The translations under genes and the position numbers were made by a program. The notes beneath the pieces were generated by a model, which made no database searches, was not told the origin of the DNA, and saw only the letters and a list, made by a program, of their open reading frames with translations. From Neurospora tetrasperma FGSC 2508 (lineage: Eukaryota; Ascomycota; Sordariomycetes; Sordariales; Sordariaceae), in the NCBI RefSeq assembly GCF_000213175.1, contig NW_009799103.1, positions 2,195,833 through 2,259,832 of the forward strand: a DNA stretch of 64,000 nt, in the 5' to 3' direction. Shown here piece after piece: positions 1-12,500 of this stretch (its first letter is position 1; each line of letters opens with the position of its first letter).

Positions 1-904
1 TGTTATAGGAAGGAGTCGGTTCTATTCTTTTAATACTCTATACTACTTTTTGAATTTAGGGGGAATTCTAATATTGTAGGAAGGATATACTTCTTCTTGT
101 ACGTACTGTTTATGCCGGGTATCTAGTTTAAAGATCTTGTTGAATAGTTAGGAATTCTCCTAGGTTGATTAATAGGCCTAATTTGTAAAGTAGAGCGTCT
201 ACGAATTAAGGTAGGAAATATCTTTATAGGCTTTATTAAATATGATTGGGAAGTATTATATAATATCGTTAGCAGTTTTGTCTAGTATTACCTATATTTA
301 GAATTCCTCCTATATAACCTTTAGTTCGGTTCGGTAAGCCTTGTAAAAAAGCTCTTCATTAATAAAGCGGTAATTAATATTAAAATAATATCTATTAACG
401 CTTCTATTAAATTCGGCTATTTAGGAGACTAGTCGAAATAGTAAGATAGAACGTCCCTTCGTATCTTACTACTCTTCTTTAATAATATTGATTCTAACCT
501 TTACCTCTTCAGTTAAATTATTGTATATAAGTCTCTATAGTGGAAATTTAGTATATTAGTATAGTTTGTATAGGTAGTAGTTCCTATAGTTCAAGATAGT
601 TCGGGTTTGATTATTATCTTCGCCGGAGGGGGCGGTCTCCTCTTTCGACGGGATTTCTTCGCTATTAAGAACCTTTTAGCGAATTTTAATCTCAGGGATA
701 CAATATAATCGGTTAGGATCTTAGGTAAGACGAAAATTTTAGTTAGTACTTAGAATAGCGGGTATTAGAGCGGGTCGGGGAATCTTAGAACCCTTATATA
801 TTATCGCCGGCTTAATATCCAGTACTACTTTATTCTTATCCTTCAATCTCTTCCTTACGTCCCGAAGCACTTCTTAAGGATCTTTATTCTTTAATAAATC
901 TTAT
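1..904. repeat. RIP-mutated AT-rich sequence, origin unresolved
   Basis: No open frame of useful length exists on either strand. CpA and TpG are scarce and TpA abundant, as in neighbouring transposon remains. It may be the 5' part of the LINE that follows or a separate degraded element; I could not identify any domain. Confidence 0.5.
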
Positions 905-3900
905 TTGCGGCGAGCTTCCTACAGGACAACCTCTTCCTCTAGGACGGCGGCGCATACCCTTGCGAACCGTTCCAAGCTTCGAGCAACGTCCAGCAGTACT
1001 TCAGATGTTGGGGAATCGGACATACGGCGAGATTCTATCGCTAGGAAGATATATACGCCCGCTACAGCGAAGCCAAACACGAAGGAGATCGCTTTAGCGA
1101 AGTAAATTATCTATCGAATAAGGATAGGTTACTAGTCTATTATAAACCGTATAGGAAGAAGGGATATTTCGCTTATAGCTATAAGGAATATTCCCTTCTC
1201 TAAAAGGCTATTACGAAGGCGTTTATTGCGTACGCCGAAAGGCCGCGGGCGTTCGCCCCCCCTTGCAAAAACCCGGCCGGAAAGGTATTAGAGCCGGTAA
1301 TAGAGACTACGGACGAAGGCATCCTACCGGACGCCCCTCCTAATTCCCGTACTATTACTATTTTAGAGAGACAAATTAGAGGAGGCGCGAAGAGAGGACG
1401 GCCGAAAAAAATCGTCGGCCTAATATCCTACCCGAAACCCCTAGTCCAATAAGGCCTAATAGATATATATTATCTACGTTCCTAAAGCGTAAAGAATTGA
1501 ATACGTAGTAGTAATAGCGCCTATACGGCTATAGCTCCCCTAAAGGAAGTAATACTTTTATTCTTTATTAAAGGATTAATAAGAACCCTATTTTAGGGTA
1601 ATTAATAATCTAATTAAAAATACTCTATTAGAACGTAGGGGAATTATATAGGAGAGGGAAGCTTCTATTTAAGTAAGAGAAGACTTATAATATTATAGTA
1701 ATTTAGGAGCCGGGTAGAAATTTGAATAGGGATATTTACTGTCTTAAGGGCGGAAGGTATTTCGGGGTTAATTATATAGAGTAAGGAAGGGCGGTAATAT
1801 ATATAAATAAAAAATAGAATTGAAGGGATTTCGATTTTTAGGTTAGAAAGGATTAGATTGTAGTAATATTCAAAAATTTAAGGGATTTAACAATTGTTTA
1901 TTCTATTTACTTCCCTATTTTAACGTAAGGAATACTAGAATACTAATAAGGGTCCCCGCTCTTTAAATTCTTTAAGGTCGGACCCCTAGTGGGAAATTAA
2001 ATTATTACTATCGGGAATTTTAACCTCTACCATCCTAATTGGAATTTAGAAAATAGGACTAATTTAAAGGCTTAATCTATTTACTCCCTGTAATAAACTA
2101 ATAAAATTCAATAATATAATACGAGGAGAGGAGAAATAGAATAATTGATTATATATAGTTATTATTTAGGGTTAAAGCCAAATATTAGGGAGTATAGCGG
2201 TACGAGTAAACCGGTTCGGACTATTACCTTTAAGAAGTTTAGGTCTAAGTAGGAAGGAAAAACGGGAGGGTAGAAGAGGAAGGAAGTTATAATTGGAATT
2301 TTATGGATATAGTAAAGGTGAAGGAGGCGGCGGAAAAACGGATCTTAGTCCTGGAAAGGATCGATATAATAGAGGATTTCGAGTAAGGATTTTGTAAACT
2401 TAATCAAGAATTTACTAGTATAATAAAAAAACTCGTCCTATACTAGAAGAAAAGTTAAGGGAGGAAAGCGAATTAATAGACGTTAGAATATAAAACGGCT
2501 ATAAAGGAAGTATAGCGGAAGTATTAAATATAGTTTGGATATTAAATATTATTAAATTAGAAGGAGTTTATTAAAACGATAATAAAAAAGAAGAGGATTA
2601 TTTTGAAAGTATAATAGGCTATGTAGCGCAAAAGCGTTACTAAGGCCTTAAAAAACCCGAATTAACTCTAACCTTTAAAGAGATAGGCCTAGACCTGAAA
2701 TTATTACTTGATAAATTTATTTAAACTATTAACCCTCCAAACTAGCGAGGGGGTAGTAGAAATCAAAGATTATTGTAGTAAGGCCGAAGTTTTTACCGAT
2801 TGCTTCTTCCTAAGGGTAAATATTCTAATAGAGTATTTACCAGACTAGATTAAATTAATAAATAGTATTAACCCAATAATTATTAGCGAATTCATTATTA
2901 AAAAGGATATTTAAAATATTTTCTCCCAAATAGTATTTAATAAAACCCCGGGTATCGACTAATATTTAAATAGATTTTTAAAATTGTACGGGCAATTATT
3001 CTAATAAATAATAATATACTTAATAACCGTTAGCCTCCAGCTCAGGTATTTCCTATAGTAATTTAAAGATATAAAAATAATTATCCTTAAAAAACCCGGA
3101 AAAAACGCCGCCCAATAAAAGCTAGCGGGCGTATAGAGACCTATATTACTATTCAATAATATTCGAAAAATCTTCGAGGCCCTTATAATTAAGAGATTTA
3201 TATAAGTAGCCGAAGAGTTTAACCTTCTACCGGAGGGCTAGATAAGTAATTAGGCGGGTTGTTTAATAGAATTTATAGTCCGGGTAATTATTAATATAGT
3301 CTATATAGTATAGAAACTCGGGGCCGTAATATCCTTTATACTCCTCGATTTAAAAGGCGCGTTCAATAAGGTTAATTATAGGTAACTTCTATATACTTTA
3401 TAGGAAATATAATTCCTAATGTAAGTTATTAAGTAGGTAGCGAGCTTTGTTATAAAAAGGAAAGGTACTCTCTTCTTTAATAATAAAACGTTTTACCCCT
3501 ATACTATTATAATGACCGTACTTTAAGGCTCCCCCTTCTTACCTATCCTATTTATTCTCTATATTACCTTATTATACTAAAAGCTAATAATAATCCTAAA
3601 AGTAATTTTAATTAGCTTTATAAATAATATTAATATTATTATAATAGCCTATACTACCGAAGAGAATTACTAGATTTTATAAGCAATATAGGAAATATAT
3701 TCGGAATAGGTAAGGGCGAAAAATATAGAGTTCGAAGCGAATAAAATAGAATTAATATATTTTATACGGACGAAGGTACTAAAGATGGAAATTCTTTAAT
3801 TTAGAGACGTAGTACTTTGATTAATAAAATTAATAAAATTCCTAAGGGTCTAATTAAATTGTAAATTTAACTATAAAACTCATACAAAAATAGTAAAATA

Positions 3901-5400
3901 AAAAATAGAAATTCAAACGAATATACTTATAAAATTAATAATAGAAACTTAAAATTACTCCTTTATTCGGGTAAGGGAAATATATACTAAGTATATTCAT
4001 AGCGCTATTATATATAGAGCCTCAATATTCTACTAATTAACCGAAATCTATAGGAAATTATAAAAAATTATAATTAAATTAGTGAAATACTAAACCAAAT
4101 ACTTAAAAGTTATCGTTAGGGTATATAAAGCTATATTAATATAGAACCTAGAGATAAAAACCTTTTATCCACCGCTCGACCTCTACTTTAATAAAAGAAT
4201 CCGGACCTTTAAAAAAAAGTTTATTCGTACGGACTAAGTAAAATTCGTCTAGAGAATAATAATTTAGGTAATTAATTATATTCGAATATAATAGGTTAGA
4301 AGTCGGTTACCCGCTAATAAATTAGAGAATAGTATAATTAAAATTAAATAAATTAAAACGTAGGTACGAATAGAAAAATTATTAATAATTATAGCTAATC
4401 CTCCTCGGGAATTAAGGACCCTACTACTATTATTACAAATCCTAAAACCTATAGCCGCTAACCGAGAAAAATAATTAGAGGATATAATAAATAAAGAGTA
4501 AATATTATACTATAATTACCATTAGCAATAATAATAATTAAATTAAATTAATAATATAAATTTACTATTACTAACCTTACCCCTAAATTTAGTAGTAAAG
4601 TTATTTAATAATATATAATCAGTATAAAAAAGGAAAAAAAAAGAAGGAGAAATCGAACGCCGGAAGAAAATAATAACGAACTATACCTACTAACTAAAGC
4701 GAAAAGTTCCTTCCTAATCTAGGCTAGAACGGAAGTTATAGGACTCCGGGCCTTTCTTTTCCGGAGAAAGGTATTAAACGTTTAAATACCCGTCTACGCC
4801 TACGGACTGGAAAAAAAGACCTTCGCCTATATTATTTTGAATTACCTCAATATAGAAGGCCTCTTCTAGTCGGATACTAAAAATTGGCTACTAACGAAAA
4901 AAGAGCTCTAAAATTACCTAGACAAAAGAATTAAAGCTGAGAGGATTCTATTATAGGCGCTAAAGTTAGGTAGATTAAAAGAATACCGTCTAATAATCGA
5001 ATTAGAGGATGAGTAGCGTAAGGAAATCGCGAAGTATTCCGAAGAAGAGAGTAGATTATTAACGGTACTAGAATAAAAAGAACGAAGGGACGGGGAGGAG
5101 ACGATTGTACTAACTATAGGTACTATTTACGAATAGCGTTGGACGGGTTAGTATAGGGTTGAGAATATAGTCCTATTATTCTTATTATTCTAGTATTGGG
5201 ATAACGTAGTAAAGGAAGAGACGAGATTAGTTCGCTGTGGCGGTGGGTGAGAACCGTCATAGCTGTAAGCAAAGTAGGAGCGGCGTGGGCAAACTACGGC
5301 CGAGATGAAGCTGGGGGTCTTTATCCGGCGGCGCTTAACGCCGTACGGTTTTCCCCTCCAGAGAACTGGAGAAGGACCCCATACCAATAAGGCGCTATAG
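905..5400 (+). mobile_element. Degraded Tad1-like LINE (non-LTR retrotransposon)
   Basis: A non-LTR retrotransposon on the + strand, destroyed by stops and frameshifts. Recognisable pieces appear in the expected order. At 1141-1182 there is a zinc-knuckle-like spacing (CX2CX4HX4C) in which every ligand now reads Tyr. About 1390-1420 encodes KRGRPKK, an AT-hook-like basic motif. An endonuclease-type segment (GNFNLYHPNW, about 2013-2042) follows. Reverse-transcriptase blocks share one frame: LDLKGAFN at 3344-3367, GSP..PILF from 3527, and the catalytic FVDD position near 3617, now FINN. The Asp-to-Asn, Gln-to-stop, Cys-to-Tyr and His-to-Tyr changes all fit RIP transitions. The segment at 5216-5395 is far less mutated and may be the 3' end. 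Boundaries and target duplication were not found. The Tad1 assignment rests on motif style and is an inference. Confidence 0.65.
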
Positions 5401-6059
5401 TTATATAGAAAGGGCAAAAGAATATTATTAAATCTTATTTTATAAAGTAGAATGAGTCGTCTTCTTTTACTTTGGGAGGGCGATATAATAACGCTTTTAA
5501 GCGTATAGGGGTAATCTAATTCTACCCCTATAGGTTCTCGAAGGCTCCGGGTATTAATTGTACGTCCGGTCGAAAAAGGTTAATAGTATTGTTAGTTCTT
5601 CTTCCGCCAAGCTAAATAAATAGGTTAGATAGTTTGACGACCGGGCTAAACCCCTCGTTTTATTAGGTTTGGTTATACTAGCTAAATAATTCTACTTTTT
5701 ATTTATATTATAAAATAGGGTTCGAGACAAAATTCGAGCTGGAGCTAGAAGTTAATCGATAGTTATTATTAGGGCCTCTAGCATTAAATATTATATTTGG
5801 TATCGTTTATAGCGGGAGGTAGGGGGTTGGGGGTTGTTCACTCCGTTAATATTGTAATATAACGCTTTGAGGAGACTTAGTAACCCTTCTAATTTGAGTA
5901 GTCACAATGAATTAATTGACTATTGTTACGTTAATAATTCTAATTAGATAGTAGGATATTTAAAGCCGTTCCTAATTAATAAAAGGATAATACTTAATAT
6001 TATATAAAAGTAAAATCCTACGAATAATAAAAGTAATAAGACTAAAAACTACAAAACAA
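5401..6059. repeat. RIP-mutated AT-rich spacer, unresolved
   Basis: AT-rich sequence with the same dinucleotide bias as its surroundings. No domain or terminal repeat was recognised. It separates the LINE remains from the Gypsy remains. Confidence 0.4.
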
Positions 6060-6252
6060 AGTAATATTAAGTATAAGGAGGAGAAGGAAGCGAGTAAACG
6101 AGGGCATCGCGGTTCTAGACATATAAGTCAGAACTGCCACTCGTTACCGCCTTCCTTATCCAGAAGTCTTATCGATAAGAACATAAGCCTCATTGCATCC
6201 GATGTGCTACGGTGCCCTGTGCTCCGGGGTCCCATTCAGCCGTGCCATAACA
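6060..6252. repeat. Possible LTR end, less mutated
   Basis: A patch of more balanced composition ending in GCCATAACA, resembling the CA end of an LTR. It sits exactly at the edge of the minus-strand Gypsy pol remains, where a 3' LTR would lie for an element read on the - strand. No partner LTR was found in the window, and the left limit is a guess. Confidence 0.3.
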
Positions 6253-8993
6253 CTTATTAGAGCCGTATATATAGTAATTGTATAGGAACTACCTTACGTA
6301 AATCCCTAGCAACGGCTGATAGAAATATTGGATTAGAATTGTAATAGTACTTTCTCTACCCGAGTACCCGAACGCTTAGGAGTCGTATATAATTTGAATA
6401 ATGCGGGTCCGGAGAGAATTTAATTCTTAGTCGGTATTAAATAATTTTATAGCCTCCGCTTCAGTAATTACCGGGCACCTAAGGATCTATAACCTTCCCT
6501 AGTATTTTAAACGCTTAAAATTGTTAATAGAATAATTTATAATTCAAATTTTACATTTAAAGGAAGGGGGTAAGTCCCTTGTATTACTTTTTACTACGTT
6601 AAAGACTTACTAATATATAGTATCCTTCCTTACTATAGAGTCCTAAAGCTATTGTAAATCTGGATCTTTAAAGACTTTTATACCCTTCCTCCGGGCTGTT
6701 CGAGTACCCCGAAGACTTATAGCCGATATACGAACGTAATTATATAAAATAGATTTAGAAATGAGTTAAAGGTTTTAAATTTCCTGATTGTCTTTGGTAG
6801 GCTAATTTTAATCCTTCTGTAACAATATATTCGGTACTACCGCTTCCTTACTCGGCCGGTTTTAGAACTCGAAAGTAAACCGGGAAACATATTCGGCCTA
6901 ATAAGCCTACCGTTTGGATAAATACTACCGGGTTATAAAGTATTCTAAATTATGGTAGTCTATTAAAACTATAAAGCTCTTATAATTATACAACTTAATT
7001 TACTACTCTTATAAATATTTAATTATTGCTAATAATTTTTTATTGACATAGAGTAATTATATTCGGTTAATTGTAATTTCCTCGAGTAAAACGCTAAAAT
7101 ATATTTTTAACTATCTACCTCTTAGGTTAAATAACCCTTTAATACAAAGCCGCTATGGTCAATTTTAAGCAAAATTAGACGCTCGGGGTCCTATTTGGTT
7201 AATATAGGTATTCTAATAAATAGTATCTTTCAAAGCTGGAAGGTTTCTTTATAAATTATAGACTATTCAAACAGAATTCTCTTACTAATAAATACTATAA
7301 ATGATACTACTATTGCAACGAACTCCAGTATAAGTATTCGGTAACAACTTATAAACCCTAGGAAGCTCCGGACTCCCTTCTAAAATATTAGTACCGCCTA
7401 TTCTAAGATAGCTTTTATTTTTTCGTAGTTAACCTAAATACCAATGCTGGCGTAAATAATAAAACTAAAGTACTTAACCTTCTTGACCGCGAATTTATAC
7501 TTATTAGGATTTAAGTAAAGTCCAGCGTCCCGGAAGCGCTCAAATACTATACGGACCTTCTATATATAATCTTTTAAAAACTCATTTATAAAGATTAGAA
7601 TATTATTCATATACGCTAAGTAAAAATCGTTAAAAAACTCCCACAATACTTAGTTAATATACTAATAGAAAGTAATTAAATTTCATATAACCCGAATAGG
7701 ACGACCAACCATTCAAAAAGACTATAGTGCATCCGGAAAACTATTTTATATTCTTCTCCTTCGGCTATTCGTATTTTGTAGAAGGCCTATACTATATCTA
7801 CTTCAAAAAACTATTTTATACTTTCAAATCCCTAGAATATTTCTTGAATAAGTAAGAGGAGGTATTAGTCCGTTCGAATAATTACTTTAAAGACTTAGTA
7901 GTTACAATAAAAGCAAAGGCCTCTACCTAGCTTCCGTATAAAGAGGACGGGGGCTTTAATAACCGAATTATTAGCCCGGATGAATCCTTTGTTTATTAAA
8001 TCCCGGAGCGTCTTCTTAAGTACTAAGAATTCTTTTCAAAATATATTATATAATAGGCCAAAGTGAAGAAGAAGGTCTTTACTATCCGGTCTCTTTTTCA
8101 ATTCGATCTTTAAATCAACTCCCGGTTTATAATTATTAAGCTAGTCTACTTTTTACTTCCTAAATGGGGGGATTGATCCTAAAAATCTTTGGGGATAATC
8201 TATTAGAACTCCTCGTTAGTCCGGACCCTTTAAAAACTAGAGCCTTCTTAATATCTTTAAACCGTATAGCGAATATAGAGGTTTTTATGGCAGTTCGGCC
8301 TTCCTACCAAGTAATCCAGCGAATATACTTACTAAAAATAGTGGTGAGGATATATATTATTCTTTTAGATTCTTTAAAGAATAGAGTTTTAGGTTTAGAT
8401 TTACTAATACAATTTACCTAAAATTGTATAATACCATACCAGAATCTCATTTTATAAGGGAATAAATATATTTAATCAACTATTAATTATAGTTTCCTAA
8501 GGATAATAGGGTATTCGAACTCCGGTACTATATATATATGGATTAGTAAAATATAGCCTTGGAGTTCCGTAAGGATATAGGTAATATTTTGAATAGGGGC
8601 GTCCTTTATAGTTATTATAGTACCCCGGATTTATCAAGCTAGGATTGGAACGACGGAAATTTAGAAATCCCAAACAATATTTTTACTAATAACGGTATAG
8701 TACTAATAAACTTTATTAATAAGGGCGTAGAATATATTAGTAGAATTAAAAATAATTAGTATCAAAGTTCGTCCTATCTCTATCTAAATTTTAAACTCTT
8801 CTACTTTATCTAATACTTTAGAGGTAGGTTTTAATATCTAACTTCGTACTAGAACTACTTTTTTCCTTAGTCTAATTCGAAGTTAGAGATATTAGTTATT
8901 TAAAACTCTTATTCAAATAATAGGGCTACCTAAGTAGTTTAAATACGTATTCCTTTACTTTAGGGATTTATATCGGGAAGGTAAGGGTATTTG
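6253..8993 (-). mobile_element. Degraded Ty3/Gypsy pol fragment
   Basis: Read on the - strand, the stretch around 7740-7960 keeps the order of a Gypsy reverse transcriptase: an APVLFIRK-like block, a block corresponding to the FCVDYR position, then an AFYKIRI-like block followed by the AEGEE position, with interrupting stops from RIP. The part toward 8.9 kb would be the protease side. The fragment ends where the older C0 LTR begins. Its gag and 5' LTR may be the remains at 17.6-21.0 kb, separated by the C0/C1 insertions, but that link is not proven. Confidence 0.55.
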
Positions 8994-9217
8994 TATCACG
9001 GGGCAAGGCAATACTGAACGTATAGGGTAGAATATAACTTGTATAATTGCACAAGGAAGAAGGAAAACTATAAAATCTATGCGTAGCGGCTCATCCCATA
9101 TAGGCGAGGGTAAGCCGCATCCTTAGTATACGTAACCGGAGCCTTTAGGAGCGTATAGCCAATTAGGGGGCCTGCGTTAGCCCAACAGCCGTTGTAGCAG
9201 TAGTAAGGCTAAATGGA
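8994..9217 (-). repeat. LTR of older Gypsy copy C0, first part
   Basis: The first 224 bp of a C-family LTR (canonical start TGTCACGGGG, here TATCACGGGG). It is interrupted after the pentamer ATGGA by complete element C1. The missing 88 bp resume at 16901, after a second ATGGA copy. It looks like a tandem duplication with 9218-9440, but that is only the juxtaposition of two family members. Confidence 0.85.
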
Positions 9218-9528
9218 TGTCACGGGGCAAGGCGATACTGAACGTATGGGGTAGAATATGACTTGTGTAATTGCACGAGGAAGAAGGGAAATTATGGAAT
9301 CTGTACGTGGCGGCTTATACTTATAGGCGAGGGTGAGCCGCATCCTTAGTATACGTAACCGGAGCCTCCGGGAGCGTATAGTTAATTAGGGGGCCCGCGT
9401 TGGCCCAGTAGCCGCTATAGTAGTAGTAAGGCTAAACGGATTAGTTAATTAGAGACCGTATATCAACTAGCAATTATAGCTGTAGTAATACTGCGATTAA
9501 ATAATAGTTATAGGCTAGCCTTATAATA
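9218..9528 (-). repeat. C1 3' LTR (left)
   Basis: 311-bp LTR starting TGTCACGGGG right after the ATGGA target duplication and ending CCTTATAATA. It matches the right LTR at 16584-16895, with differences mainly of RIP type. Confidence 0.88.
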
Positions 9529-12500
9529 TTACTCCGGGCTTAAAATACTTTTGGGTATTAGAATATATAAAAGAAAATTTACTAATCCTCTTTTCCTAGG
9601 GATTTAAGGCTCTCTATTACTATATTTATAACCTTTTTAAGGGTATTTACGGCCGGTATTATATAATAGGGCGACTGTTTTATAGCTAGTACTATTATTA
9701 GCGACCCCGGCCCGGTATAATTATAAACCTTATTTAAAGCTTAGGTAGTACGCTTACGCCTCCTTTCTATAGCAGTCTACTATAAAGGGACGGGGGATTC
9801 CGGGTAATTAGTATAGAATTAGTAGAGAATATTAATATAGTACTTTTTATTACTAATTAATTCCTAAGTCGGTACGTATACCTTACCCTAAATAATATAA
9901 TACTCCTATTTACTATTCTTAAAATAGTAAGCGTTAATTCCCTCGAAGGATTATTCAATTATATTTTCAATATTCTCAATATATTTTATGACCCTCTCCT
10001 AATTAGTTCGAATATCCTATATATTATTCTATCCTAGTATACTTTCTTTTATTTATAGTTTTATTATATTAATATAGAAAGTGCGGCTATATTTTATATT
10101 TAGTAGTACATTGAGTATAATATAATAGTTATTAGTTATAGCTACTTTAAAAGGCCCCTCCTATAGGGGCGATAATTTCGCTTAGAGGCGGCTAGTAGTA
10201 AAGTTTATAGTATTAAAGAGTATTTTATCCCTAGGGTAGTACTATAATACGTTAGAGCGATAGGCGTTAGTGCTTTTTTTATAGTACGTTTATATATATT
10301 TCGCTATTATTATAATTTTATTAAAGATTTTCCTAAATTATTTAACGATTTTGCCGGCTTTAAATATTTTATATACTATAAATTTAAGAGGTTAAGGGGG
10401 TAAAGTTGCGCCGGTTCGATACTTATCCGGGGGTAGAAACTATAGTTAATAAAGAAGGGGGAAACGCCTATTAAATCCGATTTAGTATTATTATTTACAA
10501 ATTTAGCGAGAGGTAGTTAATAAACCTAATTATTTTAGGCCTAATTTATATAGGTATAGAAATAGCGTTCTATTTCCGTATTAATATATTCCGTCTATTT
10601 ATTAATTTATTAATAAAAAATTAAGGAGGGTTTTAGTATAATGTTTAACTTTGTAGAAAATACCCTCTAGAATTGTAATATAAATTAGAAGCCTCTATTT
10701 AATATAATAGTATTTAGTAATTTATAGAGGGCGAAAACTTTATTTATAAAGCGTTTAATAAGTTTATTAGTCGTTAGTATCTCTATTAGAATATAGTACT
10801 ATATTTCAATTAATTTATTAACGATAATAGTAATATACTTAAACTCCCGGCCTCCTTTCTTATATAGGGTTGTAGGTATAATATAATTTATAGTAATATC
10901 CTTCTATAGTACAAAAAGTATTAGTAGTAGTTTTAAGAAACCTATTAGGGAAGAGTAGGAATATATTATCTTTACGTATTATAAATATACTTTATAGTAT
11001 AATTATACTATTTTATTTATACCCGGCTAATAGAAAAATTTATTTAATATTATATATATTCTATTCTATCCTTAGTAGCCTACCGGCGCAGACTTATAAT
11101 AATATTAAATAAATTATAATTGAAGGATAAAATTACTAGGGTTTAAAATAATTATTGAACGCTTATACGCCCGTTTATTAATAATATAATACTCCGCAAA
11201 CGCTATTTTCTTTATTTTATATTAAATAGCTTTAAACTATTTATAGCGGCTTACGTCGGTAATAATAGTAATAATATTTTAATGGAATATAGAATTACAA
11301 TAGCTAACTTCAATTAATTTATCGGAGGACATCTCCTCCGTACTAAATTCGTAAACGGTAATATAATTTATAAATATAGATAGATCGATGAGGGTTTTAT
11401 TCTTAGCTAATAATTAAATATTATTTATATTGCCAGGTATATCTTCCGGCTTATAGTTTAATATATTAGATTATACCTAAAGAATACCCGGCCGATATTT
11501 AATTATAAAATAAAATTAGAAGAGGAAATATAATTAGTATATATATTAGGGTGTAAACTTCTTATCCGTTATAAAAATCTATAGACCCCGGTAGTCTATT
11601 AGAATTTTAAAATTATTTTAAGCGCCTTAGAACTTTGGAAACCACTCTTTAAATACTTTAATAATAGTTAATAACTCTTTATTATAAATATTATAATTAT
11701 ATTCGGTCATAGAGTACTTTTAGAAGAAGTAGGTTATTAAGTAGAGGATTCCTTCGTTATTATATTAGGATAGTATACTATTTAATACCTAATTCGAAAT
11801 ATCCGTCTTTACGACCGTCGGTTTTAATTAATCAAATATTTTGAAGATTAGCCCTATAATAAATACCTTCTTTATTTCTTTAAAAGCTATTTATTAGGCC
11901 TTACCCTAGGACTATATAGCCGACCTTTTAGTTAGGTTATATAAAGGGGCTATAATAATAGAGAATTAATTAATAAAGTATTTATAGAAGTTTGTAAAAC
12001 CTAGGAAATATTAAAGCTATTGTTATAATTATAATACTTCCTACTTAGTAATAGCCTTTACTTTCTCTAGGTTTATTTTAATACCCCCTAGGAAAATAAT
12101 TAGTCTAAAGAATTTAGTTCGCTTAATATTGAATTTATATTTATCGATATCTAACTAGAGGCTTATATTAATTATATATTATAATACCTTATTTACGTAC
12201 GTTATATATTCGGCTTTATTCTTAAAATATATTAGAATATTATTAAAGTAGGTTATAGTATAAATATTTAAAATATTATAGAGTATATTATTAATATAGT
12301 TTTAAAATATACTTCGGGCGCTCTACAATCCGAAAAATAATATAAGGAATTTGTAAAGGCCGAATTGTATAATAAATACGGTAAACTATTTATAGCCTTC
12401 CTAAATGTAAATACAATTAAATACTATAATAATATTGAACTTTATAAAAACTTTAGTATAGTAAATTACGTTTAAAATTTCTTTAATAAGTAGGAGGGAA

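Noticed and set aside
8994-9440. Two successive 220-bp direct repeats, resembling a tandem duplication or array
   Set aside because: The second copy is the LTR of C1, inserted into the first (C0) LTR with a 5-bp duplication.
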